A stretch of 64,000 nucleotides of DNA, from positions 589,597 through 653,596 of the forward strand of contig NZ_CXSU01000005.1 in NCBI RefSeq assembly GCF_001403795.1, written 5' to 3'. The position numbers were made by a program, and so were the translations under genes. The stretch comes from Jannaschia donghaensis. Its GTDB lineage: Bacteria; Pseudomonadota; Alphaproteobacteria; Rhodobacterales; Rhodobacteraceae. The notes beneath the pieces were generated by a model. The model searched no databases. It had not been told where the DNA came from and saw only the letters and a program-made list of their open reading frames with translations. This document shows positions 15,739 to 25,125 of the stretch, piece by piece; positions within the stretch are counted from its first letter, which is position 1; each line of letters begins with the position of its first letter.

Positions 15739-16209
15739 TTACCCCAAGATCACGAGCGGGGCACCGAATTCAACGGGCGCGCCGTCTTCGACCAGGATGC
15801 GCGTGACCTTGCCGGCGCGGGGGCTGGGAATCTGGTTCATCGTCTTCATCGCCTCGACGATCAGCAGGGTCTGGCCTTCGGCGACCGTATCGCCGACCGA
15901 CACGAAGGCGGCCGATCCCGGTTCGGACGATAGGTAGACGGTGCCGACCATGGGCGAGGTGACAGCACCGGGATCTTGTGCTGGATCTTCCTGCGGGGCC
16001 GCTGCTGCGGCGGCGGGGGCCGGCGCGGCTGCCGGGGCGGCGACGGCATGCTGCACGGGGGCGGCGACCATCTGACGGGCGACACGAACGTTCAGGGCGT
16101 CGTCCTCGCCGTATTCGCGGCTGACTTCCAACTCGCTCAGATCGTTTTCGCGCAGAAGTTCGGCGAGGGCCTTGATGAAGGCGACATCGCTTTCGTGGTT
16201 CTTTGTCAT
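15739..16209 (-). CDS. accB: Acetyl-CoA carboxylase biotin carboxyl carrier protein
   Basis: This 156-residue carrier holds biotin on Lys122 in the VEAMKTMN motif and shuttles carboxylate between AccC and AccAD. An N-terminal helical part (residues 5-50) is followed by a flexible Ala/Pro linker (about 55-80) and the biotinyl domain (about 82-156) with the thumb region typical of AccB. The start ATG at 16209 gives the usual length and follows a GGAGACGGGA ribosome site. It is the promoter-proximal gene of the accB-accC operon. About 200 bases upstream hold no gene and no clear motif. Confidence 0.97.
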   Translation of the reverse strand: MTKNHESDVAFIKALAELLRENDLSELEVSREYGEDDALNVRVARQMVAAPVQHAVAAPAAAPAPAAAAAAPQEDPAQDPGAVTSPMVGTVYLSSEPGSAAFVSVGDTVAEGQTLLIVEAMKTMNQIPSPRAGKVTRILVEDGAPVEFGAPLVILG

Positions 16210-16414
16210 TCCCGTCTCCGCAGCCTGTTTCCTTCGCCCTTACCCCGGACAGGACGCGAGGGAAAGCATTTGCGAAGCGCGGCGGTCAATCCGGGGCGGT
16301 CGCCAAGGGACGGCAGGCGAAGTGGCTCGCCATTGGCAGACGACATCTGAATTCCCCAATGACATCACATAGAATGCGAACGGGTCGCGGGAGGATGCCG
16401 CGTCGGTGCCGATC

Positions 16415-16813
16415 CTATCGTCGTCGGTCCAGAAGGGTCAGCGTCGGTGGGATCATCGCGTGGCGAATTTCGGCGACACTGGCGAGGATGTTCTGCCTCG
16501 CCGCTTCGATGGGCGAACCCGTGGCGTCTGCTTCCGTCGCGGCGATCTTACGAGTGCGGCGAAGATCGGCGAGGACCAGGGCCGCGCCCGCCTCCAGACC
16601 TGCGATGGCGTCGGTGGAAGCGATGCGTCGGGCGGACATGGGTGCGGCACCATCGTCGATCCGGGTCGGACCGCCCGTTCGGATCCGGTCGGGCAGAGCG
16701 GCCCCCGACCCCATCGTATCCGGCACAGGAACGAGGGGCGTGGGCGATACAGGGGGCGGAATCGGTTTGAAAGTAGTCGGGACGTCGCGTGAACTGTTGG
16801 GCTGGATCTCCAT
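16415..16813 (-). CDS. Hypothetical protein, disordered N-terminus and helical C-terminus
   Basis: The 132-residue product begins MEIQPNSSRDVPTTFKPIPP, a Pro/Thr-rich stretch without a signal peptide. It ends in an Ala-rich helical part (about 60-125: DAIAGLEAGAALVLADL, AARQNILASVAEIRHAMI). The frame is open further upstream, but the ATG at 16813 has a GGAGGA ribosome site eight bases before it. It lies 97 bases downstream of a second low-complexity gene with the same architecture, so the two may be functionally paired. No family is recognised. Confidence 0.6.
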   Translation of the reverse strand: MEIQPNSSRDVPTTFKPIPPPVSPTPLVPVPDTMGSGAALPDRIRTGGPTRIDDGAAPMSARRIASTDAIAGLEAGAALVLADLRRTRKIAATEADATGSPIEAARQNILASVAEIRHAMIPPTLTLLDRRR

Positions 16814-16910
16814 ACCGAGTCCTCCGTTGCCGTTGATATCGACCGAAAGGGTGGCAAGAGAGTCTTTAGATTGTGTTAAAAGGGGACGCGGGATCGCGTC
16901 CCCCAATTCA

Positions 16911-17450
16911 TCACGCCGCGCGGTCGAGGGTTTCGGCCGATTGCGGCTCCTCACTGGCGCGCAGGGCCTCTACATCCCGGGTAAAGGCCTCGCGCGACGT
17001 GTTCCCGCCTTGCAACTCCTCCAGCATTTGGTCGGAGATGAGGTCCAAGCGTGCTGCCTCCGCATATCGCTTGGCCAGCGCCGCATCCAGGTTGCGCGCG
17101 AAGGCGAGATCGAGGCGTTGCGACTCGGAGATCACACTGTCGAGCGTGATGCTTCTGGCCTCCTCCACCGTCGGTTGCGCGACGTCCGATCTGACCGCAG
17201 TTGATGTGTCAGGCGGCGCTGAGGACCCGTTTTGCAAGGTATCGTTGCCGTTGGTCGTGCCGGGACCGGTTCCGGTCCCGTCCTCGCTGCCGACCGTGTC
17301 GGGCCCGCTGGCCGCGGTGCCGCCCGTTTCCGAGGGGCCATCCGCGTCGGTGGGGGCGTCGGGTTCGGACTGGGGGTCGGTGCTGTCGTCCGGTGGTGGG
17401 GGACTTGGACGGTTGAATGGCCCGGAGGCGATACTGCCGATTGTCGTCAT
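16911..17450 (-). CDS. Hypothetical protein, acidic Pro/Ser/Gly-rich N-terminus and helical C-terminus
   Basis: The 179-residue product starts MTTIGSIASGPFNRPSPPPP. About 85 residues of acidic, Pro/Ser/Gly/Thr-rich sequence follow, then a helical region (about 90-165) with heptad-like spacing of Leu/Ala (LDLAFARNLDAALAKRYAEA). There is no signal peptide or membrane helix. An upstream in-frame ATG exists at 17465, but the GGAG ribosome site lies between the two and fits the start at 17450. Its upstream gap holds the acs terminator. The neighbouring 132-residue gene has the same plan. No function is recognised. Confidence 0.6.
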   Translation of the reverse strand: MTTIGSIASGPFNRPSPPPPDDSTDPQSEPDAPTDADGPSETGGTAASGPDTVGSEDGTGTGPGTTNGNDTLQNGSSAPPDTSTAVRSDVAQPTVEEARSITLDSVISESQRLDLAFARNLDAALAKRYAEAARLDLISDQMLEELQGGNTSREAFTRDVEALRASEEPQSAETLDRAA

Positions 17451-17485
17451 TTCATGCTCCTGCATCTGAAGGTTTCGTACAGGGC

Positions 17486-17528
17486 AAAAAAAACCCCGCC
17501 GCGTGCCAATTGAAAGGACGCAGCGGGG
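17486..17528 (-). terminator. Rho-independent terminator of acs
   Basis: In minus-strand RNA a 10-bp stem (17519-17528 with 17494-17503, one G-U pair) is followed by eight U residues (17486-17493). It begins 39 bases after the acs stop. It closes the SBP-livHMGF-acs direction of transcription and insulates the two small genes beyond. Confidence 0.9.
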
Positions 17529-17566
17529 CCATATGGTGACGTGGTTAACTTATATGAATCAGACCT

Positions 17567-19516
17567 TTATCGATTCATCCGGTTCTCGATCAGATCATCG
17601 ACCACTGAAGGATCCGCCAAGGTAGACGTGTCCCCCAAGGTGTCGTGATCGTTCTCGGCGATCTTGCGCAGGATGCGGCGCATGATCTTGCCCGACCGCG
17701 TTTTGGGCAGGCCAGGGGCCCATTGGATCAGATCGGGTTTGGCGATCGGTCCGATTTCGGAGCGGACCCAGTCGGACAATTCCTTGCGCAACGCCTCCGA
17801 CGGCTCCTCTCCGCCCATCAGCGTGACATAGGCATAGATGCCCTGACCCTTCACATTGTGCGGATAGCCGACGACGGCTGCTTCGGCGACGGCCTTATGC
17901 GCGACCAAGGCGCTTTCGACCTCCGCCGTGCCCATGCGGTGCCCCGACACGTTGATGACATCGTCCACGCGCCCGGTGATCCAGTAGTAGCCATCGGCAT
18001 CGCGGCGACAGCCATCACCGGTGAAATAGTAGTTCTTGTAGTCCGAGAAATAGGTCTTCTCGAACCGCGCGTGATCGCCCCAGACCGTTCGCATCTGGCC
18101 GGGCCAGCTGTCGGCGATGCACAGCACACCTTCGGCGGCCGTCTCGTTGATTTCTTCGCCGGTCGTCGGCTCCAGGATCACGGGCTGGATGCCGAAGAAG
18201 GGCAGGGTGGCCGAACCGGGTTTGGTCGGTGTCGCCCCCGGCAGCGGCGTCAGCAGGTGGCCACCGGTTTCGGTCTGCCACCAGGTGTCGACGATGGGGC
18301 ATTTTCCCTTGCCGATGATATCGTTGTACCAGGTCCAGGCTTCTGGATTGATTGGCTCTCCGACGGTGCCGAGGATGCGGATGGAACTGAGGTCATAGGG
18401 TTCCACAAAGGAATTGCCCTGACCCATCAACGCGCGCAAAGCCGTGGGCGCGGTGTAGAACTGCGCGACCTTGTGCTTGTCGCAGACGGCCCAGAACCGG
18501 CCGGCATCGGGATAGGTCGGGACCCCCTCGAACATCAGGGTCGTGGCGCCGTTCGCAAGCGGGCCATAGACGATGTAGCTGTGGCCCGTGACCCAGCCGA
18601 CGTCAGCGGTGCACCAGAACACCTCCCCGTCCTTGTAGTCGAAGGTGTATTGATGCGTCATCGCCGCATAGACGAGGTATCCGCCGGTCGTATGGACGAC
18701 ACCCTTGGGCATCCCCGTCGATCCGGACGTGTAGAGGATGAAGAGCGGGTCTTCGGCGTCCATCTCTTCGGGCGGGCAATCGTTGGACACGTCCTGCTCG
18801 GCTTCGTGAAGCCAGATGTCACCTTCGGGGCGCAGCGCGACCTGTTGCCCGGTTCGCTTGACGATCAGGCACTTCACGTCGTGGTCCGCGTGCAGCAGCG
18901 CCTGATTGACGTTGTCCTTGAGGTTCGTCACGCGCCCGCCGCGCGGGGCACCGTCGGCCGTGATCACGACCTTCGCATCGCAGCCGTTGATCCGCGCGCC
19001 CAGGGCATCAGCCGAGAAACCGGCGAAGACGATCGAATGGATCGCGCCAATCCGCGCGCAGGCCAGCATGGCATAGGCCGCCTGCGGGATCATCGGCATG
19101 TAAAGGACGACGCGGTCGCCCTTGGTCACGCCCATGCCCTTGAGGACGTTGGCGAATTTGCAGACATGCGCGTGCAGCTGCTGGTACGTGATGTGCTGCG
19201 CTTTATCGTCCGGCGAGTCGGGCTCCCAGATGATCGCGGTTTGGGTGCCCCGGTCTTTGAGATGGCGGTCGATGCAATTGGCGGCGACGTTCAGGGTGCC
19301 GTCCTCGAACCACTTGATCGACACGTTGCCGGGCGCGAAGGAAGTATCCTTGACGCGGGTGAACGGCTTGATCCAATCGACGCGCTTGCCATGCTCGGCC
19401 CAGAACGCCTCGGGGTCCTCGACACTGGCTTGATACATCGCGTCATAGGTGGCGCGGTCGGCGTGGGCGTTGGCGGCCATCTCGGCCGAGGGCGGGTACA
19501 TCTGATCGTCGGGCAT
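17567..19516 (-). CDS. acs: Acetyl-CoA synthetase
   Basis: This enzyme converts acetate to acetyl-CoA through acetyl-AMP. The 649-residue product has the P-loop [11 protein letters not shown], the A5 segment [18 protein letters not shown], the acetate-pocket Trp of TWWQTE, the [21 protein letters not shown] hinge region (TGD to GRVDD), and the C-terminal [17 protein letters not shown] motif. The last contains the lysine that is acetylated in regulated Acs enzymes. Length is exact. It lies 58 bases downstream of livF in the same direction. An SLC5-type sensor kinase region with a ScfR-type regulator lies at the far side of the transporter genes, in keeping with acetate or short-chain fatty acid control. 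Confidence 0.96.
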   Translation of the reverse strand: MPDDQMYPPSAEMAANAHADRATYDAMYQASVEDPEAFWAEHGKRVDWIKPFTRVKDTSFAPGNVSIKWFEDGTLNVAANCIDRHLKDRGTQTAIIWEPDSPDDKAQHITYQQLHAHVCKFANVLKGMGVTKGDRVVLYMPMIPQAAYAMLACARIGAIHSIVFAGFSADALGARINGCDAKVVITADGAPRGGRVTNLKDNVNQALLHADHDVKCLIVKRTGQQVALRPEGDIWLHEAEQDVSNDCPPEEMDAEDPLFILYTSGSTGMPKGVVHTTGGYLVYAAMTHQYTFDYKDGEVFWCTADVGWVTGHSYIVYGPLANGATTLMFEGVPTYPDAGRFWAVCDKHKVAQFYTAPTALRALMGQGNSFVEPYDLSSIRILGTVGEPINPEAWTWYNDIIGKGKCPIVDTWWQTETGGHLLTPLPGATPTKPGSATLPFFGIQPVILEPTTGEEINETAAEGVLCIADSWPGQMRTVWGDHARFEKTYFSDYKNYYFTGDGCRRDADGYYWITGRVDDVINVSGHRMGTAEVESALVAHKAVAEAAVVGYPHNVKGQGIYAYVTLMGGEEPSEALRKELSDWVRSEIGPIAKPDLIQWAPGLPKTRSGKIMRRILRKIAENDHDTLGDTSTLADPSVVDDLIENRMNR

Positions 19517-19545
19517 GGGTCCTCCTTGGCCCTGCAGGGCCGGGT

Positions 19546-19564
19546 CGGGGGCGCGGGGCCCCCG
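19546..19564 (-). terminator. Short hairpin between livF and acs
   Basis: CGGGGGC and GCCCCCG form a perfect 7-bp stem around a 5-base loop, 10 bases past the livF stop and 30 bases before the acs start. There is no T-run, so read-through into acs with reduced level is more likely than full termination. Confidence 0.45.
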
Positions 19565-19574
19565 TGGTATCTAT

Positions 19575-20330
<756 letters not shown>

Positions 20331-20342
20331 CGGATGATCTCC

Positions 20343-21104
20343 TCAGTGGCCGCTGGACTCGCCCAGGTACGCTTCGCGCACCTTGGGGTGGCCCTTGATG
20401 TTTTCGGGGGTGTCCTCGACCAGCGGGGTGCCCTGCGCCAGCACGGTGATCCGTTCGGCCAGCGAAAAGACGACGTGCATGTCGTGTTCGATGATGGCGA
20501 TGGTGATCGGGCGGCTGTCCTTGATCTGCTTGAGCAGGTCGATGGTGTTGTTGGTGTCCGCCCGCGCCATGCCCGCCGTCGGCTCATCCAGCAGAAGCAG
20601 GCGGGGTTCCTGCGCCAGGCACATACCGATTTCCAGCCGCCGCTTGTCACCGCGTGACAGCGATGCGGCGTGCATGCCGCGCTTTTCGGCCATGTTCATG
20701 TCTTCGAGCATATGTTCTGCCTTGTCGACGATTTCGCCGTCGCGCAGCAGCTGCTTGTAGCCGTGCAGGGCGAAGGCCCCGTCGCGCTTGGCCAAGCAGG
20801 GGATCATCATGTTTTCCATGACCGTCAGGTCCCCGAAAATCTCGGGCGTCTGGAAAACACGGCTGATGCCCATCTGATTGATCTCGTGCGGCTTGCGCCC
20901 CAGGACCGACTGACCCTCGAAGGTGACCGACCCCGTGTCCGGGATCAGCTTGCCGACCAGGCAATTGAGCAAGGTCGATTTGCCCGCCCCGTTCGGACCG
21001 ATGATGGCGTGGACCGTCTGCTCGGCGATCGACAGGTTGACGTCGCCCAGGGCCTGCAACCCGCCGAAGCGCTTGCCGACGTTCTTGACCTCCAGAATGC
21101 CCAT
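20343..21104 (-). CDS. LivG-type ABC transporter ATPase
   Basis: This 253-residue partner ATPase of the same importer has Walker A GPNGAGKST, signature SLSRGDKRRLEIGMCLA and Walker B LLLLDEPTAGM. The signature is LSRGDKR rather than the canonical LSGGQ, a variant common in LivG-like proteins. It overlaps neither neighbour: the gap is 12 bases to livF and 3 bases to livM. It pairs with LivF to power the LivHM channel. Confidence 0.9.
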   Translation of the reverse strand: MGILEVKNVGKRFGGLQALGDVNLSIAEQTVHAIIGPNGAGKSTLLNCLVGKLIPDTGSVTFEGQSVLGRKPHEINQMGISRVFQTPEIFGDLTVMENMMIPCLAKRDGAFALHGYKQLLRDGEIVDKAEHMLEDMNMAEKRGMHAASLSRGDKRRLEIGMCLAQEPRLLLLDEPTAGMARADTNNTIDLLKQIKDSRPITIAIIEHDMHVVFSLAERITVLAQGTPLVEDTPENIKGHPKVREAYLGESSGH

Positions 21105-21107
21105 GGC

Positions 21108-22394
21108 TCAGTCCTCCGCCGATTTGCGTTGCTCGGCGGCTGCCGACTCGACCGGCTCCGCCTTCTTGTCGCGCCGGAACACCGTTGCGATCTTCTGAGT
21201 GCCCTGCACCAGACCGCCGGGCAGGAAGATGACGACCGCCATGAACAAAAGGCCAAGCGTCAGATGCCAGCCCTTGCCCACGAACGGGTAGATCAGGGTG
21301 ACGACGATGTCGGACGCTGTGTCGGGCAGGAAGGAAAACCACCCCTCAAGCGTGGACTTGTTGATCGTCGAGACGATGTTCTCGAAGTACTTGATGAAGC
21401 CCGCCCCCAGGATCGGCCCGATCAGCGTGCCAGCCCCACCAAGGATGGTCATCAGCACGACTTCGCCCGACGCGGTCCAGAACATCCGCTCGGCCCCGAC
21501 CTGCGTGTCCATCGCCACCAGAAGACCACCCGCCAGACCGGCATACATGCCCGAGATCACGAAGGCCGCCAGAGTGTAGGGCTTGGGGCTGATCCCGGTA
21601 TAGTTGAGACGGTTCTGGTTTGATTTGACCGCCCGCAGCATCATCCCGAAAGGCGAATTGAAGATCCGGATCGACAGGTAGAACGCGATCAGCATCATGA
21701 ACCCGGCCAGATAGTATCCGACATTGAATGTGAACGACCAGGCACCGAAGCGCAGCGTCTCGCTCGCCGCCATGTCCAGACCGAACAGGCTGGCGCGGGG
21801 CGTCTGGCCCGGCTCCAGCGCGCCGTCCAGGATGCGGGCGTCGAAGTATTGCAACTGCATCCCCGTCTCGCCGCCGGTGATCGGCGTCAGGACGGAATAG
21901 GCCAGAGCGAAAGACATCATCGCAAAGGCCAGCGTCAGGATCGAGAAGTAGATCCCCGACCGCCGCAGCGAGATATAGCCCACCAGCAGCGCGAACAGCC
22001 CCGCGACCACCATCGACGCGATGATCGACGGAATGACGTTCAGCGTCAGCAGCTTCATCGACCAGATGCCCGCATAGGACCCGACGCCGAGGAACGCGGC
22101 ATGCCCAAAGCTGAGGTATCCGGTCAAGCCGAACAGGATGTTGAAGCCGATCGCGAAGATACCGAAGATCACGAAGCGCTGCATCAGGTCCGGGTAACCC
22201 GCATTGAACTGCGCCATCGCGGAATTGCCGGGAAACGGGTTCAGAAGGAACGGCGCGAAGAGCGTCAGGGCGATGACCAGCAGGAAGATCGCAAAATCTT
22301 TCTTGCGCAGGCCAAGCGCGCCGCCGGTATTGGCCGTCTGGGCGCGCCGCGGCTGGGCGGCGGCACCGGGGGCCTGTTGGGTCTGGTCTGTCAT
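21108..22394 (-). CDS. LivM-type ABC transporter permease
   Basis: This 428-residue inner-membrane permease has about nine to ten hydrophobic segments starting near residue 30 ([19 protein letters not shown]). It carries the LivM signature region [17 protein letters not shown] and the ATPase-contacting EAA-like loop [19 protein letters not shown] polar N-terminal extension (about 28 residues, Ala/Gln-rich) and a charged C-terminal tail are present. It forms the channel with LivH. The gene is three bases from livG and four from livH. Confidence 0.92.
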   Translation of the reverse strand: MTDQTQQAPGAAAQPRRAQTANTGGALGLRKKDFAIFLLVIALTLFAPFLLNPFPGNSAMAQFNAGYPDLMQRFVIFGIFAIGFNILFGLTGYLSFGHAAFLGVGSYAGIWSMKLLTLNVIPSIIASMVVAGLFALLVGYISLRRSGIYFSILTLAFAMMSFALAYSVLTPITGGETGMQLQYFDARILDGALEPGQTPRASLFGLDMAASETLRFGAWSFTFNVGYYLAGFMMLIAFYLSIRIFNSPFGMMLRAVKSNQNRLNYTGISPKPYTLAAFVISGMYAGLAGGLLVAMDTQVGAERMFWTASGEVVLMTILGGAGTLIGPILGAGFIKYFENIVSTINKSTLEGWFSFLPDTASDIVVTLIYPFVGKGWHLTLGLLFMAVVIFLPGGLVQGTQKIATVFRRDKKAEPVESAAAEQRKSAED

Positions 22395-22398
22395 GGTC

Positions 22399-23430
22399 CT
22401 ATTCCTCCATCACGCCCTTGCGGCCCATGAGGCCACGCGGACGGGTCAGCAGCACGATGATGGCCACGAGATAGATGATGATCTGGTTGATGCCCGGCAG
22501 CACGTCGAGGACTTCGGCCATGGACGCGAACGCCTCGATGATCCCGAGCAGGAACCCGGCGAGCACCGCGCCCGGCAAAGACCCCATGCCCCCCACCACG
22601 ACCACCACGAAGCTGAGCACGAGGAAGTCCATGCCCATATGGTAATTCGGTGAGTTGATTGGGGTGTACATGACGCCTGCCAATCCCGCGACGGCCGCGG
22701 CAATGCCGAACATGATGGTGAACCGCTTGTCGATGTCGATGCCCAGCAGGGTAACGGTTTCCCGGTCGGCCATCCCGGCGCGCACGACCATCCCGAATGT
22801 GGTGAACTGCAGGAAGGCAAAGACGGCGGCAATGATGACGGCGGCGAACATGAAGTAGATCAGACGCCAATAGGGATAGACGATGGAGCCCGCGTCGAAG
22901 CCCAGCATCAGCCCGAAATCGAAGCTGCCCACGAAGGCCTGCGGGGCCGGCGTCGGGATCGGGTTGGCCCCGTAGAAATACTTGATGACCTCTTGCAACA
23001 CGATGGCCAGGCCGAAAGTCACCAGGATCTGGTCGGCATGCGGGCGCTTGTAGAAGTGACGGATAAGGCCGCGTTCCATGGCGACGCCGATGCCGATCAT
23101 CACCGGAATGGCGAAGAGGATCGAAAGCGGCACCGCCCAGTCGATGATGGCCGCCCCGGTGTTCACGCCGAAAAAGTCATACATATAGGGGACTTGAAGT
23201 TCCAGCGGGTTGCCCAGAAAGTCGGTCCGGCTCTCGTCGACGACGGTGTGCGACAGGTTGAGCAATCTGGAAAAGGTGACGGCGCAGAACGCACCGATCA
23301 TGAAGAGCGCGCCGTGGGCGAAGTTCACCACGCCCAGCGTGCCGAAGATCAGCGTCAGACCCAGGGCGATGAGCGCATAGGCGCTGCCCTTGTCGAGGCC
23401 GTTCAGGAATTGAAGGATGATGGCTTCCAT
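22399..23430 (-). CDS. LivH-type ABC transporter permease
   Basis: This 343-residue permease begins [20 protein letters not shown] with the LivH signature ([24 protein letters not shown] spans residues 18-41). Later it has the coupling segment [20 protein letters not shown]. Around residue 55-95 there is a longer periplasmic loop than in classic LivH. It is separated from the binding protein gene by a 69-base spacer holding a strong stem-loop. That is a common device for making more binding protein than permease. Confidence 0.92.
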   Translation of the reverse strand: MEAIILQFLNGLDKGSAYALIALGLTLIFGTLGVVNFAHGALFMIGAFCAVTFSRLLNLSHTVVDESRTDFLGNPLELQVPYMYDFFGVNTGAAIIDWAVPLSILFAIPVMIGIGVAMERGLIRHFYKRPHADQILVTFGLAIVLQEVIKYFYGANPIPTPAPQAFVGSFDFGLMLGFDAGSIVYPYWRLIYFMFAAVIIAAVFAFLQFTTFGMVVRAGMADRETVTLLGIDIDKRFTIMFGIAAAVAGLAGVMYTPINSPNYHMGMDFLVLSFVVVVVGGMGSLPGAVLAGFLLGIIEAFASMAEVLDVLPGINQIIIYLVAIIVLLTRPRGLMGRKGVMEE

Positions 23431-23461
23431 CGGAGGCCCCCCGGCGTTGTGGGATGGAGGA

Positions 23462-23489
23462 GCCGCCGCGCCGGTCGTGGCGCGGCGGC
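23462..23489 (-). terminator. Intercistronic stem-loop between binding protein and livH genes
   Basis: GCCGCCGCGCC (23462-23472) pairs perfectly with 23479-23489 around a 6-base loop. It lies 10 bases after the binding-protein stop. With no T-run it is probably an mRNA-stabilising or partially terminating element that sets the binding protein to permease ratio. Confidence 0.6.
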
Positions 23490-23499
23490 GGAGAGGCGA

Positions 23500-24879
23500 T
23501 CAGGCGCCCGGGTTACAGGTGCCGAGCGAACCGCCGGCGAACTGCGGGTGATCGGGCTCATAGGTGACCTGATCGACCGGGGTGGCCTCGACGATTTCGA
23601 CCAGGTCGAACTCGTTCTCGGGGTTCTCCTTGCCGCGCACGACCAGGACGTCCTTGAAGCACTGGTGATCGGCGCCACGGTACAGCGTCGGACCGTTGCC
23701 AAGGCCGTCGAACTCGTAGTCCTCCAGGGCTTCGCCGACGGCGCAGGGGTTGAAGCTGCCGGCGCGGGTCACGGCATCCGCATAGAGCAGGGTCTGCACA
23801 TAGCAGGTGTGCGCCGCCTGGCTGGGCGGGAAGCCGTACTTTTCGCCGAAGGACTTCACGAAGGCGTTGGTGCCCGAATAGCGGTCGCCCAGCTCGTTCT
23901 CCAGCTTCCAGTCCCAGTTCTGGGATCCGACGATACCGGCGATATTGGCGCCCGCACCACGTGCCATCAACTCGGAGTAGAGCGGCACGACGATCTCGAA
24001 CTTCTTGTCGCCGACCATCCGGTCGCGCAGGCCGAACTGCACCGCGTTGGTCAGCGAGTTGACCATGTTCCCGCCGTAGTGGTTCAGGACCAGAACGTCG
24101 GCGTCCGACTGCAGGACGGGCGCGATGTACGACGAGAAGTCGGTCTGGGTCAGCGGCGTCTTGACGGCGTTCACCGTCTCCCAGCCCATCGCCTCGGTCG
24201 AGGAGGTGATCGCCTCCTCGGTGGTGTAGCCCCAGTTGTAGTCGGCCGTGAGGTGATATGCCTTGCGGTCGCTGCCGTAGAGGTTGTTGAGGATCGGCGC
24301 GAGGGCCGCACCGGACATGTAGGAGTTGAAGAAGTGACGGAAACCGTTCGCCTTCTTGTCCTTGCCCGTGGTGTCGTTGGCGTGCGTGAGGCCCGCCATG
24401 AAGATGATCCCGGCTTCCTGACAAAGCGCCTGGACGGCCACGGCCACACCCGAGGAGGAGCCGCCGGAGATCATGATCGCGCCTTCGCGCTGGATCATCG
24501 ACTGGGCCGAGGCGCGCGCGGCGTCGGATTTGGTCTGTGTGTCGCCGGTGACGAACTGGACTTTCTTGCCCATGATGCCGGTGCCGTCGAGAACCTGCGA
24601 GGAGAAGGTCTGCATCATGCCGCCGTCGCCTTCACCGTTCAGGTGCTGGACGGCCAGTTCGAAGGCGCGCAACTCGTCGGCACCCTCGTCGGCGTAGGGG
24701 CCGGATTGGGGCACGTTGAAGCCCAGCGTGACGGTGTCGCCCTGGGGCGCGTTGGTGAAGCCGGTGTGGGCGTCGGCCCAGACCGCGCCGGTGAACAGCG
24801 TCGGAGTGGCGAGGCCGGCGGCACCTGCGGCGGCACCGGTCTTCATCACGCCACGGCGGGTGAAGTTCGATTTGGTCAT
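23500..24879 (-). CDS. Tat-exported substrate-binding protein of a LivFGMH-type importer
   Basis: This 459-residue periplasmic binding protein of the amide/urea/branched-chain (peripla_BP_6) family has an N-terminus (MTKSNFTRRGVMKTGAAAGA) with a twin-arginine pattern and a long Ala/Gly-rich h-region ending near VWADAH. It is therefore probably exported folded through Tat. Inside it has the family segments DTVTLGFNVPQSGPYADEGA and AIMISGGSSSGVAVAVQALC. The frame is open 35 codons further upstream, but only the start at 24879 puts the signal at the N-terminus. It is the first gene of the importer-acs unit. The ligand is unknown. Confidence 0.9.
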   Translation of the reverse strand: MTKSNFTRRGVMKTGAAAGAAGLATPTLFTGAVWADAHTGFTNAPQGDTVTLGFNVPQSGPYADEGADELRAFELAVQHLNGEGDGGMMQTFSSQVLDGTGIMGKKVQFVTGDTQTKSDAARASAQSMIQREGAIMISGGSSSGVAVAVQALCQEAGIIFMAGLTHANDTTGKDKKANGFRHFFNSYMSGAALAPILNNLYGSDRKAYHLTADYNWGYTTEEAITSSTEAMGWETVNAVKTPLTQTDFSSYIAPVLQSDADVLVLNHYGGNMVNSLTNAVQFGLRDRMVGDKKFEIVVPLYSELMARGAGANIAGIVGSQNWDWKLENELGDRYSGTNAFVKSFGEKYGFPPSQAAHTCYVQTLLYADAVTRAGSFNPCAVGEALEDYEFDGLGNGPTLYRGADHQCFKDVLVVRGKENPENEFDLVEIVEATPVDQVTYEPDHPQFAGGSLGTCNPGA

Positions 24880-25018
24880 TGAGACCCTCCCTGTTTTTGA
24901 GATGCCGCACATCCCCTCCCAGAGCGTGCGGATCGGACCCGTCGAGTTGACGGGATGTCGGCATAATGACGTTTGGAGGGTCAAATCTTCAATAAGGCTT
25001 CATCTGCGCTACGTTTTC

Positions 25019-25071
25019 TTGTAAATAAAATGACAGGTCGTGCGGGAAATTTGTAAATCCGTTATCCCGCA
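25019..25071. promoter_or_regulatory. Candidate operator region between the importer and the XRE regulator gene
   Basis: The AT-rich spacer of the divergent pair holds TTGTAAAT twice as a direct repeat (25019-25026 and 25051-25058). It also holds an inverted repeat TGCGGGA/TCCCGCA (25041-25047, 25065-25071) centred on the second copy. This is where a regulator such as the adjacent ScfR-type protein could act on both transcription units. Evidence is only symmetry and position. Confidence 0.4.
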
Positions 25072-25125
25072 GGTGCGAAAGATGACGCTGCGTCTGCAGC
25101 AATTTCAGCGAGTCCAAGAGGTTGC

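Noticed and set aside
22993-24882. Plus-strand open frame of 629 codons
   Set aside because: It is antisense to the binding protein and livH genes, which are both complete and motif-rich.
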